Shown here piece by piece: positions 42,921-50,836 of a DNA stretch of 64,000 bases (position 1 is its first letter; every line of letters begins with the position of its first letter). The DNA is from Clostridia bacterium (GTDB taxonomy: Bacteria; Bacillota; Clostridia; TANB77; CAG-508). Position numbers and translations under genes: made by a program. Where the stretch lies: the NCBI GenBank assembly GCA_017469445.1, contig JAFUGK010000002.1, positions 124,001 through 188,000 on the forward strand. Reading direction: 5' to 3'. The notes beneath the pieces were generated by a model that was not told where the DNA came from, ran no database searches, and worked only from the letters and a program-made list of their open reading frames with translations.

Positions 42921-43965
42921 TTAAATATCATAATTAAAAATCATACTATTTTGCAGAATTATAAAAGTGTATAATGCGGCTAAAAATCCATGTAGTAATT
43001 TCCCTATTATGTATGGCTTTATAGAAATATTGCTTTTTGATGTTATGCTTAATACTTGTAGCATTACAGATATTCCTCCAAATCCTAATAAAAATGCACA
43101 TAAAATAATATTAATTGAAATTGTTTTATTAGGAATAACACATACTTTGCTAATACCATTTGTTAGTTCTATTATTCCAGAAAATAATCCGTTAATGTAG
43201 TCTTTAGGAATATTAAAAGCAGAAGAAAAAATATTAGTTAAAATATCGAAAAAATGGATATTGTCAAGCATAGAATTTATAACAGAAAAAAGTACTACAA
43301 ACCCACCAATCATTACAGTTGTACTTATTGCTTTTTTTATACTTATTCCTAAAACTTCTCCTAAATTATTAATATTTACAATTTCTATACTTTCTGAAAG
43401 GTTGTTAGTTCTTAAATTTTTTGCTTTTTTAAATTTCCAAAATCTAAATAAAAAGCCAACACTAATACAAGCTAGTATATGCGTAAATAGTAGTAAAAAA
43501 CCAATACTTGTATTACTAAAAAGCCCACTTCCAACAGTACCAACTATAAATAAAGGACCAGAATTATTTGTAAATGCAATAAGCCTTTCACATTCAATAG
43601 GTGTACAAATATTTTTTTCTTTAAAATCTGCAACAATTTTTGCTCCTGTAGGGTAACCACTGATAATTCCCATTAAAAAAGGGAAAGAGCCTTCACCCGG
43701 AATATTAAAAATAGGTCTCATAATTCCGGTTTAACATTTTTCCTAAATAATATACTATATTTGTATGTGATAACAATTCTGTTGCAATAAAGAATGGAAG
43801 TAATGAAGGTAAAACTGAATTTGCAAATAGTAATAAGCCATTTTGTGCAGCTTTTATGTTTGATTTGGAGAATACTATGAGAGAGATTGTAAATAGCAAA
43901 AATATTAGAGGTATTATGCTTCTTTTAAGCTTGGTAGGAATAATATGTATTTTAGAATTTGTCAT
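42921..43965 (-). pseudogene. ylbJ: Sporulation membrane protein YlbJ, split by a +1 frameshift
   Basis: Two adjacent minus-strand frames together encode one YlbJ-type nucleoside-transporter-like membrane protein. The N-terminal part (43965-43705) ends LSHTNIVYYLGKMLNRNYE and then stops. The C-terminal part continues with MRPIFNIPGEGSFPFLMGII and SGYPTGAKIVADFKEKNICT through to the end. In intact YlbJ the text runs '..LGK.LN..MRP.FN.PG..', so the break is at about 43722-43726, where removing one A (GGAATTATG to GGATTATG) restores the frame. YlbJ is needed for heat-resistant spores in Bacillus. Explanations are a genuine inactivating mutation, a sequencing or assembly indel, or much less likely programmed frameshifting. 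The remainder of both halves is well conserved, favouring a very recent mutation or an error. Confidence 0.8.
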
Positions 43966-44018
43966 AATATCACCTTATATATTTATATAAGAATTTGGTG
44001 ATGATATGATAAAAAATA

Positions 44019-44047
44019 TTGCTAAATAAAAGAAATAATGATATAAT
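44019..44047 (+). promoter_or_regulatory. Predicted promoter of ndk
   Basis: TTGCTA, 17-nt spacer, perfect TATAAT, about 33 nt before the ndk start. Confidence 0.6.
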
Positions 44048-44080
44048 TTCACTGTTATTAAAAAAAGAGGGGGAATAAAA

Positions 44081-44485
44081 ATGGAAAGAACATATATTAT
44101 GTTAAAACCAGAAACAGTAAAAAGAGGATTAATGGGAGAGATTATATCTCGTATTGAAAGAAAACAATTTAAGATTACAAGTATGAAAATGATGATATTG
44201 GATGAGCCAATTTTAAGAGAACACTATGCGCATATAGCAGATAAACCTTTCTTTCCTGAAATAGTGGCAAACATGACTTCAGGACCTGTTGTTGCAATGA
44301 TAGTAGAAGGTGAAGATGTAGTTCAAGGAATGAGAAATATAATGGGACCTACAAAATGGCTAGAAGCACCTGCTGGAACAATTAGAGGAGATTTTGCAAA
44401 TAATACAGGAATGAACTTAATTCATGGCTCAGATTCAGTAGAAAATGCAGAAATTGAAATTAAGAGATTTTTTGGAAATGTTTAA
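44081..44485 (+). CDS. ndk: Nucleoside diphosphate kinase
   Basis: A 134-residue enzyme that equilibrates nucleoside tri- and diphosphates. ERTYIMLKPETVKRGLMGEI is the N-terminal signature. The phospho-accepting histidine is in NLIHGSDSVENAEIEI (about residue 115), and the nucleotide-binding segments HYAHIADKPFFPE and GPVVAMIVEGEDVV are present. Length is slightly short but normal. It appears to be a single-gene transcript with its own promoter. Its terminator hairpin is unusual because it contains the element at 44506-44666. Confidence 0.95.
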   Translation: MERTYIMLKPETVKRGLMGEIISRIERKQFKITSMKMMILDEPILREHYAHIADKPFFPEIVANMTSGPVVAMIVEGEDVVQGMRNIMGPTKWLEAPAGTIRGDFANNTGMNLIHGSDSVENAEIEIKRFFGNV

Positions 44486-44505
44486 GTTCTAGACTATTAA
44501 TATTT

Positions 44506-44666
44506 AGCCAAGAAATAATAAAATTTTTTTGCTCCTTACTGGTCAGACTAATCATATAAATAAAATAGAAATTTTTCAAAATTAGAAAAGTTAATCTATC
44601 TGATCTGTATGAATATGAGTCTTCCCAAACTGCGCGTTGCTACAAAAATGTTATTATTTCTTGGCT
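44506..44666 (-). repeat. Nested-palindrome element, CGCGCAGTTTG core, copy B, within the ndk terminator
   Basis: Arms 44506-44521 and 44651-44666 are a perfect 16-bp stem (AGCCAAGAAATAATAA and its complement), followed on the plus strand by TTTTTATTTTG, so the arms look like a rho-independent terminator for ndk. The minus strand of the loop carries, in order, AACGCGCAGTTTG, ATTCATACAGAT, AGATTAACT, CTAATTTTGAAAAA, TATATGATTAGT and CAGTAAGGAG, matching 22669-22831. Total length is 161 nt versus 163 nt for copy A. Confidence 0.75.
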
Positions 44667-44715
44667 TTTTTATTTTGAACATATCCAATTCAAAATATTT
44701 AAAGTGGTGGTATTT

Positions 44716-46761
44716 TTGGATTTAAATAAAGATGTAAAATTTGTAAAAGGTGTAGGACCTAATAGAGTTTTGCTATTAAACAAATTAGGTATATTTACAC
44801 TTAAAGATTTAATTGAATATTATCCAAGAGATTATGAAGATAGAAGTAAACCTAAAAAAATAATAGAAGTACTAGACGGAGAAGAAGTACTAATACAAGC
44901 AGTAGTACAAACCAAAGTGGTTGAAGCAAGAATAAGAAAAGGATTAAGTATTTACAAGGTAAAAGTTGCAGATGAAACAGGTTTTATGGAAATAACTTGG
45001 TATAATCAGCCATACATTAAAGCACAAATTAAACAAGGCGAAAAATATAATTTCTTTGGAAAAGTAAATTTTAAATATAATAAAAAAGAGATGAATACAC
45101 CTGTATTTGACAAATCAAGTAATGCTAAAAATACAGGAAAAATAATACCACTTTATCCATTAACATATAATTTATCACAAAATGTCTTGAGAAAAATAAT
45201 TGAAAATGGGATGCAAGAAGTAGAAGGTAATTTACCAGAAACTTTACCAGAATATATTTTAAAAGAGAATCAATTGTATTCATTAAATATGGCAATGAAA
45301 AAGATTCATTTTCCAGATAGTTTTGAAGATTATGAAAATAGTAGAAAAAGATTAGCTTTTGAAGAAATGTTAATAATGCAACTTGCACTTTTAAAACTAA
45401 AGGGAGATTATGAAGAAGAAAAAAACGGAATTGAATTTAGTAAAGATGTTAAGATGTCAGACATAATAGATAATTTACCATTTAAATTAACTAAAGCACA
45501 GCTTAAGGTATTACAAGAAATTGATGATGATATGGAAAATAAAAAGCCTATGAATAGGCTTTTACAAGGAGATGTTGGCTCAGGTAAAACAGTAGTTTCA
45601 ATAATAGCTGCATATAAAGCGGTTAAAAGTGGATATCAAGCAGCAATAATGGCTCCAACAGCTATTTTGGCATCTCAACATTTAGAAAGCTTTACACAAA
45701 TTTTAAGCAGATATGGAATAAAATGTGAATTATTAGTTAGTAATATTACTAAAAAAAGAAAAGAAGAAATTTTGGAAAATTTAAAAAATGGGCAAATAGA
45801 TATAATAATTGGAACACATGCTTTATTAGAAGAAAATGTAGTATTTAAAAACTTAGGATTAGTTGTAACAGATGAGCAACATAGATTTGGTGTAAAACAA
45901 AGAAGTACAATAGTAGCAAAAGGTAATAATCCAGATACATTAGTAATGACTGCAACACCAATTCCTAGAACATTAGCATTAATACTATATGCTGACTTAG
46001 ATATTTCTATAATTGATGAGTTACCACCAAATAGGCAGAAAATAGATACATATGCAGTAACAAAGCATTTAGAAAATAGGGTGAACGATTTCATAAAAAA
46101 ACAGCTAGATGAAGGAAGACAAGCATATGTGGTATGCCCATTAGTAGAAGAAAATGAGGAAATAAATGCAAAGTCTGTACTAGAATTAGCTGATAAGTAT
46201 AAAGAAGAAATCTTTCCTAATTATAGAGTTGAGTATTTACATGGAAAAATGAGGCCAAAAGAAAAAGATGCTATAATGCAAGAATTTAAAGATGGGAAAA
46301 TTGATGTGTTAATATCTACAACAGTAATTGAGGTAGGAGTTAATGTGCAAAATGCAAGTATAATGGTTGTAGAAAATGCAGAAAGATTTGGGTTAGCACA
46401 ATTACATCAGCTAAGGGGAAGAGTAGGTAGAGGAGAATATAAGTCATATTGTATATTAAAATACCAAGGTAATTCAGATGTAGTAAAACAAAGAATGCAA
46501 GTAATGCAGGAAACAAATGATGGATTTAAAATATCTGAAAAAGACTTAGAACTACGTGGCTCAGGAGAGTTTTTTGGAACTAAACAACATGGACTTCCAG
46601 AATTTAAGATAGCAAATATTTTTGAAGATATGCCAATGCTAAAAAATATTCAAATAATATCACTAAAAATCATAGAAGAAGATCCTAATTTAGAATTAGA
46701 AAAGAACAAATTACTAAAACAAGCTGTTGATAAAAAGTTTATGGCAGGGGTAGATATGTAG
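44716..46761 (+). CDS. recG: ATP-dependent DNA helicase RecG
   Basis: A 681-residue helicase; TTG at 44716 is preferred, with GTGGTGG as a weak ribosome-binding site, though a GTG 12 nt upstream is possible. The N-terminal wedge and OB domain include VKFVKGVGPNRVLLLNKLGI and IKVADETGF-like sequence. Motor motifs: LLQGDVGSGKTVVSIIAAYK (Walker A), VVTDEQHRFGVKQRS (DEQH), VMTATPIPRTLALI and LHQLRGRVGRGEYKSY. The C-terminal end with LELRGSGEFFGTKQHGLPEF is diagnostic. RecG regresses stalled replication forks and processes recombination intermediates. Length is normal. Confidence 0.96.
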   Translation: MDLNKDVKFVKGVGPNRVLLLNKLGIFTLKDLIEYYPRDYEDRSKPKKIIEVLDGEEVLIQAVVQTKVVEARIRKGLSIYKVKVADETGFMEITWYNQPYIKAQIKQGEKYNFFGKVNFKYNKKEMNTPVFDKSSNAKNTGKIIPLYPLTYNLSQNVLRKIIENGMQEVEGNLPETLPEYILKENQLYSLNMAMKKIHFPDSFEDYENSRKRLAFEEMLIMQLALLKLKGDYEEEKNGIEFSKDVKMSDIIDNLPFKLTKAQLKVLQEIDDDMENKKPMNRLLQGDVGSGKTVVSIIAAYKAVKSGYQAAIMAPTAILASQHLESFTQILSRYGIKCELLVSNITKKRKEEILENLKNGQIDIIIGTHALLEENVVFKNLGLVVTDEQHRFGVKQRSTIVAKGNNPDTLVMTATPIPRTLALILYADLDISIIDELPPNRQKIDTYAVTKHLENRVNDFIKKQLDEGRQAYVVCPLVEENEEINAKSVLELADKYKEEIFPNYRVEYLHGKMRPKEKDAIMQEFKDGKIDVLISTTVIEVGVNVQNASIMVVENAERFGLAQLHQLRGRVGRGEYKSYCILKYQGNSDVVKQRMQVMQETNDGFKISEKDLELRGSGEFFGTKQHGLPEFKIANIFEDMPMLKNIQIISLKIIEEDPNLELEKNKLLKQAVDKKFMAGVDM

Positions 46762-46844
46762 CATAAAATTTTGCTAAGATATTGAAAAAAGTAGAAAATA
46801 TATGTATAATAAAATAGAATTTATAACAAAAGAAAGAGGTAATT

Positions 46845-48101
46845 ATGTGTAAAAAAGAATTGCTTAATAAATCTAAAGGAATTACTTTAATATCATTAGT
46901 TATTACTATAATAGTGCTATTGATATTAGCCGGTGTAGCATTAAATTCATTGATAGGAAGCACAAGTATTATAGAAAATGCAAACAAAGCTGCAGATTCA
47001 TACAATAATGCAGTGGAAAAAGAAAATACCGAACTTAGAAAAATTGTTAATATAATCAAAAGTGATGGAACATATGAAGAAGAAATACTAAATGAGCAAG
47101 GTTATTTAACTCAAAATTATAATTATAAATCAAGTACAAATTCAAATTTAAAAATAACAATTCCTAAAGGTTTTGCATTACTAAATGCAAGTGGTAATGT
47201 TGTAACTAATACACAAGAGTATGCTACAATATTAACAGATGCAAATATAACAGGAAATGGAATTGTGGTAAAGGCAAAAGATGGTAGTGAATTTGTTTGG
47301 GTACCAGTACAAGATGTAACAGATATGTATTGGACATCAGACACACGAAGAGTTGGACAGATGTATTTCAATGATTCTGGAAATAATTTTGGAACAAAAA
47401 GAACTCAATACCAAACAAATGGAGGAATAGGAGAAGCAACTACAGTAGATGCTGATGGAGAAAGTAGTAATACTTTAGTATCAGGAGAAAATTCAGATAC
47501 TAAAAAAGCAGCAACTCTTAATAAATTCCAAAGTGAATTTGAGGCAATGATAACAAGTGTTCAAACATATGGAGGATTTTATGTCGGAAGATATGAAACA
47601 AGTGTAATTAACGAAAAAGTAAAATCTGTAAAAACAACTGTTGTAGATCAAATTTTAAGAGCAGAAGAATATGAATCAAAAGACCAGTGTGTAAATAATT
47701 GGTATGGCTTATATAATACAGCACAAAGATATGCTTCAGATGCAGGAGTTAGTAATTCAGTTACATCATGTATGATTTGGGGATGTGCATATGACCAAAT
47801 AATGTTATGGATGCAGAACAATGGTATTAATGTTAAAAGTACAGAAATGACACAAGGAAATTTTGGAAATGATTATATAAATACAGGTTCAAATGATAGC
47901 TATAAATTTAACAATATTTATGATTTGTGTGGAAATCATTTAGAATGGACAATGACATCTATGTGGAGCGGAAGGGCTGTTAGAGGTGGATACAAAGGAT
48001 CAACAGGAGATAAAACAGCCATGTCATCTTCAGAAGGAGTGGGACCATCTGCACAAAAATCTGAGGCAACAACAAGAATTCAATTATTTTTAAAAGTGTA
48101 A
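46845..48101 (+). CDS. Pseudopilin-type protein fused to an FGE/SUMF1 (C-type-lectin-fold) domain
   Basis: A 418-residue protein. Residues 10-33 (KSKGITLISLVITIIVLLIL) match the prepilin-peptidase motif of clostridial pseudopilins: a basic leader ending in G, then a ~20-residue hydrophobic helix. A coiled segment follows (ENANKAADSYNNAVEKENTE). The C-terminal ~260 residues have the formylglycine-generating-enzyme pattern: FVWVPVQDV, YGGFYVGRYETS, NIYDLCGNHLEWTMTS and RAVRGGYKGS. The catalytic cysteines of true FGE are not evident, so a ligand-binding or structural role is more likely. The protein is probably a surface-exposed minor pilin or anchored protein. Neighbours recG and valS are unrelated. 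Confidence 0.75.
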   Translation: MCKKELLNKSKGITLISLVITIIVLLILAGVALNSLIGSTSIIENANKAADSYNNAVEKENTELRKIVNIIKSDGTYEEEILNEQGYLTQNYNYKSSTNSNLKITIPKGFALLNASGNVVTNTQEYATILTDANITGNGIVVKAKDGSEFVWVPVQDVTDMYWTSDTRRVGQMYFNDSGNNFGTKRTQYQTNGGIGEATTVDADGESSNTLVSGENSDTKKAATLNKFQSEFEAMITSVQTYGGFYVGRYETSVINEKVKSVKTTVVDQILRAEEYESKDQCVNNWYGLYNTAQRYASDAGVSNSVTSCMIWGCAYDQIMLWMQNNGINVKSTEMTQGNFGNDYINTGSNDSYKFNNIYDLCGNHLEWTMTSMWSGRAVRGGYKGSTGDKTAMSSSEGVGPSAQKSEATTRIQLFLKV

Positions 48102-48122
48102 GACTGAAAGGAAAATGAAAAA

Positions 48123-50774
48123 ATGAAAAAATTAGAAGGAAGCTATAATCCAAAAGAATTTGAAGAAAAACTATATGAAGAATGGGAAAAAAATGGGTAT
48201 TTTAAACCAAGTATGGATAAGAATAAAAAGCCATATTGTATAATGATGCCTCCTCCAAATGTAACAGGAAAACTACACATGGGACATGCATTAGATGGAA
48301 CAATACAAGATGTTCTAATTAGAACTAAAAGAATGCAAGGATATGACACATTATGGCTTCCAGGAAGTGACCATGCAGCAATATCAACCGAAATGAAAGT
48401 TGTACAAAAACTAAAAGCAGAGGGAAAGTCTAAAAAAGAATTAGGAAGAGAAAAATTCCTAGAGGAAGCTTGGAATTGGACACATGAATATGGTGGAATA
48501 ATTCAAAAGCAACAAAGAAAAATAGGGTGCTCATGTGATTGGGAAAGAAATAGATTTACATTAGATGAAGGAATGTCTGATGCAGTTTTAGAGCAATTTG
48601 TACGTTTATACGAAAAAGGCTTAATTTATAAAGGGACTAGAATGGTAAATTATTGCCCAAGCTGTAAAACAACTATTTCAGATGCAGAGGTAGAATACAA
48701 AGAGGAACCATCACATTTATGGCATATTAGATATGAAATAGTAGGTGAACCTGGTAAATATGTTGAAATAGCAACAACAAGACCAGAAACAATGCTAGGA
48801 GATACTGCAGTAGCTGTACATCCAGATGATGAACGATATAAAGATATAGTAGGGAAGAAATGTATACTTCCATTAATGAACAAAGAAATTCCAATTATAG
48901 CAGATGAATTTGTTGAAAAAGAATTTGGAACAGGTTGTGTAAAAATAACCCCTGCACATGATATGAACGATTATCAAGCAGGATTAAAACATAATTTGGA
49001 AATAATCGAAGTATTTGATGAAGATTACAAAATGGGAGATTTGCTTCCAGAACTAAAAGGAATGGAGCTTGTAGAGGCAAGAAAGAAAATTGTAGAAATG
49101 CTAGAAAAAACAGGCAATCTAGTTAGTACAGAAGATTATGTACATAATGTAGCTAAATGTGAAAGATGTAAATCTACAATAGAACCTAAAATATCACTTC
49201 AATGGTTTGTATCTATGAAAGATTTAGCAAAAAGAGCAGCAGATTCTGTAAGAGAAGGTAAAACAAACTTTGTCCCAAAAAGATATGAAAAACAATACTT
49301 TAATTGGTTAGATAATATTCAAGATTGGTGTATATCTCGTCAATTATGGTGGGGACATAGAATACCAGCATATTATTGTGAAGACTGTGACAATATAATA
49401 GTTTCAAAAACAGTACCAGAAAAGTGTGAAAAATGTGGTAGTACACATCTACACCAAGATGAAGATACATTAGACACATGGTTTAGTTCTGCATTATGGC
49501 CATTTTCAACACTTGGATGGCCAAATACAGAAAGTGAAGATTATAAAAGATTCTACCCAACAAATGTGCTAGTTACAGGCTTTGATATTATAACTTTCTG
49601 GGTATCTAGAATGATGACACAGGGATTAGAATTTACAGATATAGAGCCATTTAAGGATGTGTTAATCCATGGAATAATAAGAGATAGCCAAGGAAGAAAA
49701 ATGTCTAAAACACTTGGAAATGGTGTTGATCCACTAGAAGTAGTAGAAAAATACGGGGCAGATAGTTTAAGATTTTCAGTTTTATCTGGAACAACAATGG
49801 GAAATGATATTAAATATATGCCAGAAAAACTAGAGCAAGCATCTAACTTTGCAAACAAAATTTGGAATGCAGCTAAATTTATAATAATGAACGCTGTAGA
49901 AGATGAAAAGGTAATAGAGTTTAGTAAAAATATTAACCAAGAAGACTTAAAACTAGAGGATAAATGGATTATAAACAAACTAAATAGATTAATTGCAGAG
50001 GTAACACACAATATAGAAAATTATGATTTGGGAATTGCTCTTGATAATATTTATGCATTTATTAGAGATGAATTTTGCGATTGGTATATAGAAATGGCAA
50101 AATCTAGAATATATAGTGAAAATGAAGAAGAAAAAATTAAAGTATGCTATGTTTTAGATTATGTATTTAGAACATCAATGAAATTACTTCACCCATTTAT
50201 GCCATTTGTAACAACTGAAATTTATAGATGTCTAATAAAATATGATAATAACGAATTGATGGTTTCACATTGGCCAGAAACAAATAAAAGTCTAGATTAC
50301 AATGAAGAAGAAGCACAACTTGAAACAATAAAAGAAATAATAGTAGAGATAAGAAATATAAGAACAAAGATGAATGTTCATCCAAGTAAAAAGTCTAAAC
50401 TAATATTTGTAACAACAGAATTAAAAGAAGCAATAGAGAATTCAAAAGAATTTATTAGTAAATTAGGATTTGGAAACGAAATAGTAGTACAGCAAAATGA
50501 GGCAAATATATCTTCAAATGCAATATCAATAATAAAAGATAAAGTAAAGCTATTTATACCATTTGAGGAATTAGTAGATATTGAAGAAGAAAAAGCAAGA
50601 TTAGAAAACGAAAAAACAAGATTAAAATCAGAAGTTGCAAGAGGGGAGAAGATGCTTTCAAACCCAGGCTTTGTAAATAAAGCACCAAAGGCAAAAATAG
50701 AAGAAGAACAAGCGAAACTTGCAAAATACAAACAAATGCTAACTGAAGTAGAAGAAAGATTAAGCAAGATGTAA
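48123..50774 (+). CDS. valS: Valyl-tRNA synthetase
   Basis: An 883-residue class I synthetase. The HIGH-like motif is PPPNVTGKLHMGHALDG (about residues 41-57) and the KMSKS motif is GRKMSKTLGNGVDPLEV (about 524-540). The CP1 editing domain contains IATTRPETMLGDTAVAVHP. A zinc-like cluster is visible in CPSCKTTISDAEV and CEDCDNIIVSKTVPEKCEKC. The C-terminal coiled coil (EEKARLENEKTRLKSEVARG) is typical of ValS. It is followed by a strong terminator. No T-box leader was recognised in the 21-nt gap after the pseudopilin gene. Confidence 0.97.
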   Translation: MKKLEGSYNPKEFEEKLYEEWEKNGYFKPSMDKNKKPYCIMMPPPNVTGKLHMGHALDGTIQDVLIRTKRMQGYDTLWLPGSDHAAISTEMKVVQKLKAEGKSKKELGREKFLEEAWNWTHEYGGIIQKQQRKIGCSCDWERNRFTLDEGMSDAVLEQFVRLYEKGLIYKGTRMVNYCPSCKTTISDAEVEYKEEPSHLWHIRYEIVGEPGKYVEIATTRPETMLGDTAVAVHPDDERYKDIVGKKCILPLMNKEIPIIADEFVEKEFGTGCVKITPAHDMNDYQAGLKHNLEIIEVFDEDYKMGDLLPELKGMELVEARKKIVEMLEKTGNLVSTEDYVHNVAKCERCKSTIEPKISLQWFVSMKDLAKRAADSVREGKTNFVPKRYEKQYFNWLDNIQDWCISRQLWWGHRIPAYYCEDCDNIIVSKTVPEKCEKCGSTHLHQDEDTLDTWFSSALWPFSTLGWPNTESEDYKRFYPTNVLVTGFDIITFWVSRMMTQGLEFTDIEPFKDVLIHGIIRDSQGRKMSKTLGNGVDPLEVVEKYGADSLRFSVLSGTTMGNDIKYMPEKLEQASNFANKIWNAAKFIIMNAVEDEKVIEFSKNINQEDLKLEDKWIINKLNRLIAEVTHNIENYDLGIALDNIYAFIRDEFCDWYIEMAKSRIYSENEEEKIKVCYVLDYVFRTSMKLLHPFMPFVTTEIYRCLIKYDNNELMVSHWPETNKSLDYNEEEAQLETIKEIIVEIRNIRTKMNVHPSKKSKLIFVTTELKEAIENSKEFISKLGFGNEIVVQQNEANISSNAISIIKDKVKLFIPFEELVDIEEEKARLENEKTRLKSEVARGEKMLSNPGFVNKAPKAKIEEEQAKLAKYKQMLTEVEERLSKM

Positions 50775-50783
50775 GAACACTAA

Positions 50784-50812
50784 AAAACCACCCGTGAAAC
50801 GGGTGGCTTTTA
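50784..50812. terminator. Terminator after valS (bidirectional)
   Basis: CCACCCGT / ACGGGTGG, perfect GC-rich 8-bp stem with GAA loop, CTTTTAC tail and an AAAAA run on the opposite side, serving both valS and the convergent gene. Confidence 0.85.
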
Positions 50813-50836
50813 CTATTATCAATTAACTAAATATTG

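Noticed and set aside
42967-43656. Plus-strand ORFs over the ylbJ region
   Set aside because: They are antisense to clear YlbJ coding sequence and have no ribosome-binding sites.
46845-48101. Diversity-generating retroelement target
   Set aside because: The fold is suggestive, but no reverse transcriptase gene, template repeat or A-biased variable repeat is visible in the window.
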